Below are positions 12,101 through 23,247 of a stretch of DNA of 64,000 nt, piece by piece. Origin of the DNA: Syngnathus acus (taxonomy: Eukaryota; Chordata; Actinopteri; Syngnathiformes; Syngnathidae); assembly GCF_901709675.1 (NCBI RefSeq), contig NC_051087.1, positions 8,458,884 to 8,522,883 on the forward strand, read 5' to 3'. The notes under the pieces are model-generated. The model made no database searches and was not told where the DNA came from. It saw only the letters and a list, made by a program, of their open reading frames with translations. Each line of letters opens with the position of its first letter. Within the stretch, counting starts at the first letter, position 1. The position numbers and the translations under genes are program-made.

Positions 12101-15100
12101 ATCAAATTAGTCATCTTAAGGCACCAATGTATTGTAATCAGTTTGAAATTATATTGGCTATTATAAAGTGTTGTGAGGTGTATATTCAGGATTGACAATT
12201 TCAAAATATAGGAAATAAGAAAAGCGTGAGCAATTTTTGGGTGCTTTACTTTTCTCATTTGCTGCCCGTCTTGCTCCCTTACTCCCGTAAATAACAGCAG
12301 TACATAGGGTTAAAATATCCTCAACATTGTTACGTATATTAAGCTAGTAAATAGGTCAAAATAGGGCATAACCAGACTTCACTTCCTTCCTGTTTAGGCT
12401 CATGGCCATAATTATAATCACAACTACATTAGAATGCTCTGTTATTCTGGCACAAAGACGTTTTTGTGTTTTGTACTGCCCTCTTTCTTTTTTACAAAAT
12501 TTATTCCAACTGTACTGACTGGGCCTTGACCAGTGCTACAATGTTTCGACTGTCGACATTAGCCTGCTCTTCTGATTTTAGTTGTTTGCACAAAATATTA
12601 AAATTGTGACTACGGGAAACCAGTTTTTAGACATAGGATAATTGAGCGATTAGGCTAATTTGTCAAATTCATGACTGTGTTCTGTGCTGCTACCATCACT
12701 ACCATTTATCAATTGAAAATGGATGGCTCTGTAATACGAGGTGATCTTATCATCATTAACGGCACTCGAGAGGAACAACAATGCGTTCCGTGACAAAAGG
12801 TGTCGCCACAATCAGGGATGAGAATTTTCCGCGGATCCGCGTGTTTTTTTCCCGTTGGAAGTATATTCGTGAATCATGTAAATCCGCACTCGAGAGGTAA
12901 AACACTGACAACAATGTTTCCCGTGACAAAAAGTGTGACCACAATGCAACCACTTGACTATCCTGTACGATAACGCCTGTTTCCGCTCTCTTGTTCATTT
13001 CCCCCGCTCACTCTCTCTTCTCTTCTGCCCTCTTGCTGCTCTGTCACGCGGGCGGATGTTTGTCCAGGGTGCTCGATGAAGACTTCTACAAGCAGCCATT
13101 CTCTGAGCTCATTGGTTATGTGTATGTTGCTCCAACTAACACCTTCTGTCCTCATTTTGTGCCCTTTATTTATTTATTTTCTAATCTTTGCATTCTCACC
13201 CATGATCCAACCATGTGGCATCATATTCATCCCATTAGTTAGGACATTGTAGTTTCCCATCAGTCTGTATCTCCCATCCACCATAGCTCAGCAGCATCGC
13301 TCTTGTCAAAATTGCGACTGATTTCTCTCAGCATGTCAACCATGAGAGGAATGCTACTGCATGTCACAGCTCACATTCTCACTGCCTGCCGCATCTGTCA
13401 AATTGTTCTTTTTTTTCTTTTCACAATTGTGTAAATTGTGTGTGCAAGTTGTCACCCATTTAAAAAAAAAAAAAATGCCTTGGTGGCACTCGAATTTTTT
13501 TTAACTTAGTAATTGGTTCCAAATAAATGTAGGCCTACTGAATATTCATGTGTAGGATATTTTGAAGCAGTTGTGTACAGTCGTAAAAATACTCATCTTG
13601 ATTGTCTCTTTAAAAAAATTTAAACTTGCCTAAGTTGCATCTTCCTTGCATGGCATTTTCCCCTCAAAAATGGTGAGCCACAAAACAACCAATACCTCTG
13701 TAAAAAGACATGATTACATATAAGGACTTTTATTGATTAAAAACATGTAATGTGTTCATACAGTCGACAAAACTTCACATTTCAGTTTATTTCTTCAAAT
13801 AATATCTCGCCCAAATAGTTGTGTGCCTCATCGTCTTCCCGTCTTCTCTCAGGAAACGAAAAAGCAGCAGCACAGACTAAAGAACTTAACTTTGTAGTTG
13901 ATCAAGTTGAGCAACTTGTGGGGGGGTTTTCTGTCTACCTTTTATTCTTGCTCTTTTGCCGCGGTGTGGAAAAGCATTAACTGCATACACGGATAATGTC
14001 AGGATTGTAACACCAATCTTGCCTTAATTTAATTAAATAATCAATAAAAGTGAGACAGAGACTAAAGATTTTTTTTTTTTTTTACTACAAGACTTATACA
14101 CACCTGCTTCAAATGGGACATGCCAGCCAGTCGTGACCTGTGCAGCCTTTGCTTTTACTGTCTGATGCCTTCAATGTTCTGCAGTCTACATTGTGGTGTA
14201 CATCCTTACCTTTTTAGCCAATCCAGTCAGCAGTGTACAATTGGCAGTAATTTGTCCTCTTTTCATAGAATTATTGAAATTTTTATAGCCCAGTATGATT
14301 TGTAATTGTTATGTAAGCCTATGGGAATTATTGCACACCTCAATGCAGTGAACTGGGTAAGTACTGTACACGAAATTTGCTGTCTGCAGTAGAAGAACCT
14401 AATTTGCATACGTAGCGTTAAACAAAACTGCTCATTTTAGAGGTTTGCTTTGACTAGTCTTTTTCACCAGTCGCCCCTTCATGATGAAGACAGTGTCTCT
14501 AATCATCGAGGGGGGGGGGGTCTTCCTAACCTAGAAACGACAGGAAGTAACTTTATTGCTACGTGTGTAGCAAGCAAATGTCAAACATTAGCTTTCCACG
14601 AAGCAAAGTGAAGGCTGCTCGCTGGTCATGCTATAACGTTCCAACGAAATAAAAATGAAAAAAAGAAAAAGAAACCCCTCACTTTTTGCACGTTGGTTTA
14701 AAACATCTGCATTGAGCTCATTTTTTGGTTGTCTTTCATTTTGCCCCCTCCCCCTTTTTTCTCTTCTAAATTCTGACCTGTGAAACTATTTCTCCCTCCT
14801 TTCTTTTCCTATGCACCTTTAAAGCACACACATTAACCATCCTTGCTACCGCCTAGACCAGTTAAGTAACAAAACACCAAAATGTCCATTTAAGTTCATC
14901 TTGCTATTGTGATGGGATTAGATTAAGTTTTGAATATTAGTCCCATGTACAGTATAAACCCAGTTGTATGTATTGCCTCTTTTGTGATGTGAATTGTGTT
15001 TGTGGTGACTGTGAAGTTTGATTTGCTCCTTATCCCCATTTTGCTTTGTGTAATTGGTGTTGTAGCTAGTAGTGAACCTTGGAGGGGGGAGGGAGTGTTT

Positions 15101-16614
15101 GTTTTGTGTACAATATTTGTAGGTAGGCCAGGTTTAAGGTTGCTATCCCTGACATATGACACCTAATCAAAAACGCAACTACAATTTCCACATGTGGTAT
15201 TTACTGTTTTTAAGTGTAGCCTACATGTTTTAGTTTGAGAAGAACTGAGTTGATTTTACAATTCCAAAACGCATCAAATCCACTTAAAGGAAGCTGCCAA
15301 TTTCCAGTTCCATGCATGGTAAAAGGCTACTATTGCTCAAACTCTGTATGGACTTGGTTAAAAGCAACAAACAAAACACTTGGTTGTGTGGTTTTGTTTT
15401 AATCAAGGGCAGCTATTAGTGATGGGAGTGCGCCCCTAGAGCGAGCTCCTGCAGTGCCTAAAATTCTAAGCATGCAGAATGGCTTGAAACTCAACAGTAG
15501 CGTTCTACACCAACAAGCGCCACATTTTCTTGTTGGATGGGTTTTTGTTTTTCCCCCTCCCTGTTTTTAATACAAACTATTCTGTTGTGCATAGTCACAA
15601 ATATGTATGGAAGAGGATTAGTGCCAGTGAAGAAAAAAAAACGAGGGGTGACAGGATTCTGACTTTTTTCTCAGAATCCTGACTTTAAAGTCAGAAGGTG
15701 GGAATTCTGACTTTATTCTCAGATTTCTGACTTTAAAGTCAGAATTCTGACTTTATTCTCAGAATTCTGACTTTAAAGTCAGAATTCCGACTTTATTCTC
15801 AGAATTCTGACTTTAAAGTCAGAATTCCGACTTTAAAGCGTCTTTGGGTTTTTGAAAAGCGCTATACAAATTTAATGAATTATTATTATTATTAAAGTCA
15901 GAATTCTGAGGAAAAAAAGTCAGAATCCGGTCACCCCTCGTTTTTTTTTCTTCACTGGCCCTAATCCTCTTCCGTAAATATGGGTAACTGCACTGTTATG
16001 TTAAAAGAGTATTAGGGTCGTTTAAGTTGTGTTCTGTCTTCCCTTGTCTTTCGCTCTCGGTTAACCTCTGTTGAACCAATTCATACTTGATACATTTACA
16101 TGATTGATAGCAAATAAGAATGTAACACTTTTCAATGCATAAATGTGTCATTCACGGCTACTCAATGGAATAAAAAGGTGTCAAGTTTGTCTTACCCACA
16201 TCTGTAAAGTAGGTCAGATTCATACTTTTTTTTAACCCCCCAAAAAATTGTGAACTAAATTTCTTGTAAGCATACCAGCTGAGCCAAATTCTAAACAGTG
16301 ACTCTCACATTCCCATTCGGATTTTGCTACCTGGTTATCAACAGAGGAATATCTCAGAGCCGTTTAATATTTTGTCATCATTTGTACATCACGTCTTGTG
16401 CTGATTAGTTTCTATTCTCCCCCTTCCCCCTGTTGGGCGTAGGGCGGCTGAGGAGGCCATGATTTCAGACATGGACGAGAACAACCCAGGCACGGAATGG
16501 GAGCGAGTGGCTCGCCTGTGCGACTTCAACCCAAAGTCCAGCAAGCAGGCCAAAGACGTGTCCCGCATGCGATCCGTCCTCATCTCCCTGAAGCAGTCCC
16601 CGCTTGTCCGCTAG
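9165..16614 (+). CDS. clta: Clathrin light chain A, complete, with alternative exons
   Basis: This is a regulatory subunit that binds the proximal leg of clathrin heavy chain on coated vesicles. Constitutive exons: 9165-9342, 10035-10063, 10683-10800, 10988-11099, 16443-16614. Two optional exons, 13068-13121 and 14825-14860, are annotated separately. The protein is 202 residues without them and 232 with both. The N-terminal exon holds the near-invariant light-chain segment AFLAQQESEIAGIENDE. The central exons encode the heavy-chain-binding coiled coil (LRKWREEQRERLEML, then ELEEWHSRQNEQLEKTKANNR). The last exon encodes the conserved C-terminus (PGTEWERVARLCDFNPKSSK ending in SLKQSPLVR). The GNGV and DEDPAAAF start and the AAEEA junction fit light chain A rather than B. 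ATG 9165 begins MDDFDM, matching the family start. Both the 5' CCAAT cluster and the gne neighbour agree with the human locus. Confidence 0.96.
11638..12129. mobile_element. MITE-like DNA transposon with TA target site (clta intron)
   Basis: The ends are inverted repeats that match at 16 of 17 bases. The left end reads CAGTGGTGCCTTAAGAT; the right end read on the reverse strand is CATTGGTGCCTTAAGAT. Each is flanked by TA (11636-11637 and 12130-12131), the target duplication of Tc1/mariner-type elements. The 492-bp interior shows no transposase frame, so it is non-autonomous. The superfamily is inferred from the TA flanks only. Confidence 0.6.
13068..13121 (+). CDS. clta: clta alternative (brain-type) exon 1, 54 nt
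   Basis: A 54-nt exon bounded by TGTCCAG before and GTATGT after encodes VLDEDFYKQPFSELIGYV, matching the 18-residue insert of brain clathrin light chain A (human VADEAFYKQPFADVIGYV). It enters and leaves in the same phase, so skipping it joins AG to G and leaves the frame intact. Confidence 0.88.
14825..14860 (+). CDS. clta: clta alternative (brain-type) microexon 2, 36 nt
   Basis: A 36-nt microexon follows TTTAAAG and precedes the donor GTTAAG. It encodes THIN then HPCYRLDQ, aligning with the 12-residue second insert of brain clathrin light chain A (human TNINHPCYSLEQ). Its phase fits both the 54-nt exon upstream (GT+C gives Val) and the last exon downstream (CA+G gives Gln). It is too short for simple ORF finding and was recognised by its HPCY core. 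Confidence 0.85.
15600..15981. repeat. Foldback element with ~80-bp inverted ends and nested TCAGAATTCTGA palindromes
   Basis: The left arm (about 15600-15685) and right arm (about 15898-15981) are near-perfect reverse complements; both contain GAAGAGGATTA, CCAGTGAAG, nine A residues and CGAGGGGTGAC. Between them lie several copies of TTCTGACTTTAAAGTCAGAA, itself palindromic, and a SINE-tail-like stretch (AAGCGCTATACAAAT plus ATT repeats, about 15855-15895). There is no coding capacity. It sits in the last clta intron. Similar TCAGAATTCTGA arrays are common in fish genomes. Confidence 0.75.
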
Positions 16615-18239
16615 GCTGCGGTGCACATCATTCAGTATCACCATGAATGCAAACACAACCAACATCTTGATGACCCACATCTGTATTTGGAAGAATTATT
16701 CCCCTTCCGTCTATACCTGTTTTCTGTTGTGGACGGATATAGCCAACGATTTCAAACCACACAGAGTATTCTTTTCCTGACCGGCCTAGCCTCGGAACAT
16801 CAAATCACTGTTTAGCCACTGAATATTTTTTTCAATGGCGTGTCCTCCGACCAATCAAATGCAAGTCCATCAAGCCAGCAGATGGTACCAGTCCCATCAT
16901 ACCATGCTGTAATCCCCTCAACCTCTTGTAAGATTTCATTTATACCTTCCTTTTTTAAAACCTCACATCAATGTGATCTGATTATTTTTCTGTTTAAGGA
17001 CCAAATTAAAAAAAAAATCAGTAAGTGTATTTTTAAGTGTCAGTGTAGTGCCTGCTTGTGTTCAATCTATGCATCTCCTTTTGAAAAGCGCCTAGTCTAC
17101 TGGGAATAGTCCATTACATTACAATTCAAACATGTTGATAGCGCAGTGTGTGTACGTACTTCATGTTCACCTATGTACATATACAGAAGGCAATATATAA
17201 ACAGACTTTTAAACCTATATGTTAAAAAAATCTGACTGTTGTGGTTTTGAAGAGAACAAAATATACGTCAAGTGTTGTTTGACCATGCATGTCCATTGCC
17301 CACTTGTTTCAATATCAGTAAACAATGATTCAAAACACTTGACTTTCTGGTTCCTCTTATTCAGTTTATAGAGTGTCCTCCCATCTAATAATTACCTTCA
17401 AAACTTTTGCTTCATGACTCAACTCATTACTGGCACACCAAGTAATACTGGTTCTTGTTGGAAGTGGGTAATCTGTCTTTTTGATTTTGTTAAATACTGA
17501 AGCAACTCTCCTGTCGTGGCTTGCACACTTGCCTCGCTTATTGGCTCGCATATTCAATTTTCACCGTCGGCCTTCCCCTGTGGAATTTGTGCTTGCGTGG
17601 ATTTTAGACGGTTGCTCTTGATTTTCTACCAGAAAGCATGCATTTTGTGTTAACTGAAGTCTCTATATTGTCCGGACGGGAATGTTTGATTGCGTAATTC
17701 ATAAGGCACCAATTTGTTATATTTTAGGGAATTACCAACTCACCACATCCAAAATGCAGATCTTTTAACGATGCCTTTGATGCTCGAACTTTATCCGTAG
17801 GTTCACCAAAGTCATCTGGGCCAGGCTTCTGCTCATCTAATGCAGACAAGCACTGTAGAGCAGAGGTGTTAAACCACTGATACTTTTGCAGCAGGCTGTT
17901 TGGCCAGCAGCGGTTAGCACCAGCCCGTTCAGTATTTAATGAAAGTAGGCTTACTGTTGGCTGTTGGTGAGACATCAGAAAAGAAATATTCTTTCAAATC
18001 TAAAGGAACCCTGCCTGGAAAGTCAAGAAAGTTGGTTTCCTCACTTTAGCCTGTCTCTGGCCCAAGTGGGACTGCGTGCAACTTGTCTTTCATCTGCTGT
18101 ATTCTTTGATTATTTGTTGTTTGTTAGAAAAGAGATCCACAAACTCATATTAGTGCATGTACGTACTTTGCACGTTTTAACTGTACAGGATAAAACCCTG
18201 AAACTGTGTTGTCTGTAATCAACACTTGCCAATAATAAA
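16615..18239 (+). other. Probable clta 3' UTR
   Basis: The sequence after the clta stop has no convincing coding frame. It runs to a candidate AATAAA at 18234-18239. The UTR extent is inferred; an earlier cleavage site is possible. Confidence 0.4.
18234..18239 (+). terminator. Candidate polyadenylation signal for clta
   Basis: A canonical AATAAA lies 1.6 kb downstream of the clta stop codon. No cleavage evidence is available, so assignment to clta is tentative. Confidence 0.35.
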
Positions 18240-20799
18240 TGGTGGATACAAGTCTCTGCACGCCCCTCTTTAAATGCCAGCATTAGTTGAGATGATACAG
18301 CTGAAGTTTATGTTCCCCTTTTGGAACAAAAACACTTTCAAAAGCGGAAGTAAAAGTAGATGCCTGAGATAATATAGTTTGTTATACTATTTCCTAAAAA
18401 AAATATAGAAATACATAATGTCTCAACGTTCTGACATCTGTGCCTTGCGATTACCACGGGACTAACTGCTCATACAAGCAAACAGGTTATTAAAAATATT
18501 TCAGAAACCGGAGTTCTGGCCTTTACCTGAATATTTACGGCTTGTAAAAGTAGTTTGTGCCAAGTTCCTGAATCGGAAGAGGCCTCCATAAAAGACATCA
18601 GAAAAAGAGTTGCACAAATTGCAACAAAAGCTTATTGACCTCATTTTACAAGAACATCCGAGGTCATACGTCAACATCCGTGTTCATAAAGATCAACTGT
18701 GAGTCATAAAGAGTGCCATTATCTTTGTATGAAGGTTAAGTTTTTCATTCTGACAAATGTTTTCTTGTTTCTCTATACAAGTAATGAATAGCGCGGTGTT
18801 TTTGTTGGTTTTCTTTTATTTCATAGAACACTGACAGCTAGGAAAGTTTGATGTCAGTAGACCAAAGCATTTTCACAATCTTTTGGTGAAGAGACAAGAG
18901 ACCAGTAGCACCAGTAAATAATTAAATAGATAAATAAATCAATGGATACACAATTGTGGCCTTTGTTTTACTTTATGAATCAGGAGTTTATATTTAACAG
19001 AATATGCTATCTGTTTCCAAAGAGGGTCCAAAGAAACAAGATAACATAACTCCTAATATATATTCTTATCTTGTATCTTGGACCATGATATATATATAAT
19101 ATAGATTTTTATTTTGTATCTTAGACCATGATACAAGGTAAAAATATATATTAGGAGTTATGTCTTTGGAAACAGATGGCATATTCTATTAAATATAAAC
19201 TCCTGATTGTTAAAAGTAAAACAAAGGCCACAATTGTGCATCCAACCCCGGTGATCAAGGGAAAAATGGACATTAAGCAGACTTTGACAAAAGAGGTGCA
19301 AAGTAGATCAAACTCACAGGTGGTGCTTTTGACTATTGTGGGTTCATTCAGAGAAGGTGTGTTCAGGGAGCACTGTGAGTAAATTTGACTGAGCAAGATT
19401 TCTGGGGAGCCAGGGCGCTGAGGGATGAGGAGGGACAGTCACCAGCTCAGCATGGGGTAATAGGTTTGGGTATTGGAGTTTTACAGGAAAACATTTAAGA
19501 GGGGACAGCGTTGGATGGTGAGGCCACCCCCCACCCCTCCCTGCAATTTTTTATTTTACCAATAAAAGAAAAACTATTTCAGCAAGCTGGAAGAAGTCAT
19601 GTAATGTTTCCAGGTTTCAGTGAGATCAGAAGGAGCAATTGTTTATGTTACTGTCGTATTGAATGAACTGAAAGCTCCATCCAGAGCCTCAGTGGATGTA
19701 TCTTGGTCATTTGAGATCGTAGTGGTGGGTAAGTTGAAGACGAAGGGGATCCTCGGGTAAGTCCAGAGACGTGACCTCTCCACTGCTAAGTAAGAGATTG
19801 GAGGCGTTTAGCTCGTGAAAGCCAGGCACAGCACAAGCCAAAATAATTTCCAAAAAGAATTATCAAATCTCAACATCAAACCTCAGAAGCAGTGTTGCAG
19901 AGGACGAGCGGAGCATTGGTACTAAACTGGACATGGGAAACAAGTTTGACTGGGTTTTGTAATGACCTTCAAGCTGGAGTATCGGGGAGGCAACATACTT
20001 CACATTGATATAATCAGGTAACAAGTAGGCCCTCGAGCGCAGCGTGGCAGCAAACTAGTTTGAGTCGGTGTGCTTTGAGGGATTCACCTGAGCAGGCAGG
20101 TGTCCACTCATCACTGGTGTCCCAAATACTGGACACGATACGTTCGATACGTCGAACAAGGCAAGCTCACTATCCAGAAGTAGGAGTGCTGTATGTCTGG
20201 CGGCCTGCTCGGAGTCGAGCCTCTGTCCTTCCGTCATGGTTCCACGCATACTGTGACCCAGGTCAGGCGTTCAGCAGCCAGCCTGTTTCGCACGAAATGT
20301 TTATAAGGCCTCTTGCCACCTCTACATCTTGACCCGTTAGTGGTAGCATGCCGAGAATGTCATCGCTTTTGTCACGCACCAAGTTCAACAGCGCGTTAAC
20401 TTGGTCATCATCGCTTTCATTTAGTCCCAATGACTATCATTTTGCTGAACCATCTTATCCTTTGCAGCAGGGCTCCTTAAAATGTAAGCTAGAGTGTGCG
20501 GAGAGGAGGAGGGCTTGGGGGATACTGCAACTCAGAGAGTACCAAGTTTTTACGGAATGGAAAAAAGAATGCAGATTTAAAGGAAAACTACAATTGAGCT
20601 GTGTTGCTGATAACAAGATTAGGAAATGCATGTTTTTTTTTGCTTTCTGGTAAAGAAAAACAAAACACCATGAAAAGAAATCTGAAAGCGATAAAACAAA
20701 GATAAGGAAGACTTAAAGAGAAGGCAGACTTTTCTAAAACAGATACAAACACCAACTGAAAATCAACTAGTTGTCTGGACTCAATAACACCTGACTGTA
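18240..20799. other. Intergenic, repeat-rich; no gene recognised
   Basis: No open frame here resembles a known protein. The stretch contains the long inverted repeat at 18943-19244 and runs into the dead LINE at about 20800. Parts may be further decayed transposon sequence that I cannot classify. Confidence 0.5.
18943..19244. repeat. ~300-bp inverted repeat (foldback / MITE-like)
   Basis: The left arm (from GGATACACAATTGTGGCC) and the right arm (GGATGCACAATTGTGGCC on the reverse strand) stay alignable for roughly 130 bp. They share CCTTTGTTTTAC, AATCAGGAGTTTATATTTAA, CTGTTTCCAAAGA and CATAACTCCTAATATATAT. The left arm has an extra ~21 bp relative to the right. The centre is TA-rich and contains two direct copies resembling TTGTATCTTGGACCATGATA. 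No transposase is encoded. Confidence 0.75.
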
Positions 20800-21865
20800 A
20801 AATCTGTGCTGACGTACAACAACAACAAACCGTGGTTTACACCAAACCTCAGGATGCTGCGCAAAGCCAAGGAGCAGGCCTACACGAGTGGGGACCGGGA
20901 CCTGTTCAGGCAGGCCAAGAACACACTGAACCGAGAGATCAGGAAAGCCAAGAGGTGCTATGGGGAGAGCCTGGAGAGACACCTCTCTGCCCATCCTGAT
21001 CCCTCAACACTGTGGAAAGGCCTGCAGAGCATCACGGGCTTCAAGAAACCAACCCCACGTCCTGTGGAGAACCCAAGGCTTGCGAACCAGCTAAACAGGT
21101 TTTACTGCAGGTTTGAACGGTCCACCCACACAACAGGACCTCCTGCATCACAATCGACATACACACCTCCCCCCACAACCCCCCTGTTCACACCTCCATC
21201 GTCGTTACCCTCACTATCCTCAGTAATGCTATTCCCTCCACAGACACCTCCAATTTCCTGGGATCCACAATCTCTCGGAACCTGAAATGGACCGGCCACA
21301 TAGACTCTGTCCAGCAGAGGCTGTACGTTTTGAGACAGCTCAGGAAGTTCAACCTGCCACAGGAGATGCTGAAGACCTTCTACACTGCCATCATCCAGTC
21401 AATCCTCTGCGCCTCCATCACTGTCTGTTTGGATCGGCCACCAAACAAGACAAGCACAGACTGCAACAGACAATCAGGACCGCGGAAAAGATAATCGGGA
21501 CCAACCTCCCATCTATCCAAGACATGTACCTGTCCGGGACCAGGAAACGAGCAAGCAACATCTCTACAGAGCCTTCTCACCCAGGTCACAGTCTGTTCGA
21601 ACTACTCACCTCCGGACGGCGTTACAGAGCGCTGTACGTCAAAACCAGCAGAGACAGCTTCTTTCCTCAGAGCTGTCGCTCTGATCAACTCACACCACTC
21701 ATAGAGTCTCAGAGACATCACTGGGCAATAATATCCTGTTCTTGCCACTCAATGTTGTTAGTCACCTGAATGTTGTTAGCCACTTAAATGTTGTACAAAG
21801 GAGTCAAAGTTCTTGTTTGGCATGCACAAACTTGGCAAATAAATTCTGATTATGAAAGTGTCATT
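20800..21865 (+). mobile_element. Dead, internally deleted LINE (reverse-transcriptase relic)
   Basis: The N-terminal piece (20806 to about 21230) reads like the segment between endonuclease and reverse transcriptase in fish LINEs (NKPWFTPNLRMLRKAKEQAY, AKRCYGESLERHL, STLWKGLQSITGFK). It then jumps directly to the region after the RT core (TSNFLGSTISRNLKWTGHID, LYVLRQLRKFNLPQEM), so the catalytic RT segment with its YADD box is missing. A further frameshift near 21425 moves the tail (GSATKQDKHRLQQTIRTAEK, LLTSGRRYRALYVKTSRDSF) to another frame. The 3' end AAATAAATTCTGATTATGA resembles L2-type LINE tails. It is not functional. Confidence 0.8.
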
Positions 21866-22721
21866 ATTTCCGTGTTGTCACTTGAAAAGATAGAAAATAA
21901 AATATTAACAAAAATCGAATGGCTGGAGTGACTTTTGTGAGATAGTCCATGTCCAAGAGCTGGCTTTCTTTTAGGGGGAATGTCTGTTAATCATTATCTG
22001 ATAACAATCTGAATATGAGCTATGCAAACAAACGTGACTCCCTTGTTGGAGCTGCATCTGCTGCCACAGCCAAAGCCAGCCTATAGTACAATAGAACCTC
22101 TGACTTCGACCATAATTCGTTCCAGAAAACTGGAATCCGATTCAATTCTTCTCATAAGAAATAATGGAAAATGAATTATTCCGTTCTGATGTAGCAACAA
22201 TGGACCCTTTTGCGTAATAATTTGTGATTTTTGTGACGTCTAATACACTTAAAAAGGTTGTAGGCCCTGTTGTGGGGCACCGTTTTGCTGGGCGGAGGGA
22301 TATGTGACCAGACACACAGTCACTGGGGAGAAGAGTGGTGTGTTGATTACATATCCGTCCGCCAGGCAAATAGTGCTGCGCAATTGACACGAACAGGAGA
22401 CAGAAGGAGATCAAGACGGCCATTACTGGAGAAAGGAAGCTTTTTTTTCTTTGCATTGTGGGCTTTCTCCATAATTTTGGCACATGTGGAGCAAGATTTG
22501 GACCCAGAAGCAGACATGACACAAATTTGAAAAGTAAAAGTTCAACTTCAAAGTATCAACAGAGAGCAGGGCTGGACACAGAAGACATGAAAGAAAACTA
22601 GACGTTCTCCCTGGAAGAAAGCTTGAGAGACTGACAACTCGTCACAGTTAACCGAGCATATACAAATGATGTGAGGCATCAGGCCTGACAGAATAAAGGT
22701 GTTCTATGTCACCTTTATTTT
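21866..22721. other. Intergenic repeat debris
   Basis: No gene is recognised. About 22085-22200 (CCTCTGACTTCGACCATAAT then TCGTTCC) looks like a fragment of a widespread MITE/mariner-type end. A short perfect hairpin at 22692-22719 abuts the 3' tail of the reverse-strand LINE. Confidence 0.4.
22692..22719. repeat. Perfect 10-bp hairpin at the LINE 3' junction
   Basis: AATAAAGGTG (22692-22701) and CACCTTTATT (22710-22719) are exact reverse complements around an 8-base loop. It lies where the LINE tail (TAAAC repeats on the reverse strand) meets flanking DNA. Confidence 0.7.
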
Positions 22722-23247
22722 AGTTTAGTTTAGTTTATTGTTTAGCACATATTATTATAACAAATAACAGTGCAGGGAGGGAGACGAAGCCTAGGGCTTG
22801 TAAGGAGCTCCACTCCTGTATAATCAAAGTGCACAACAAACAAAGTGCTGTGACATCAAATATTATTCAAGTGTTTAAGAAAGAAAAAAAATAATAATAA
22901 TATATATATATATATATATAAATGAATAAACATCAATGAATAAACACAAGCATAACTAGCTAAATATTAAATCGTCATATTTATATATGCATATATACGA
23001 AAGTGAACGTATACATACATAAACAAATACACTATACAAAATGAGAAACAAGAGAAACAAAATTTGACACTTTAGTGATGTTGAAACAATCAAAAAACAC
23101 CAGGTAAGAAAATAGCTGAGCGGAAGCAGAAGAACTGCAAACAGAAAATAACAAAACAAGGAAGAATCAGGGTATAAATAGTGGTTTAAGTTGATGTTCT
23201 TAGTATGGATCAGCTGAGTGCGGTGGAGTAATTTTGGACTGGTAGGA

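Noticed and set aside
15660-15920. Regularly spaced TCAGAATTCTGA units that superficially look like a CRISPR array
   Set aside because: The units are palindromic repeats inside a foldback element in a vertebrate intron. There are no unique spacers of constant length and no cas genes.
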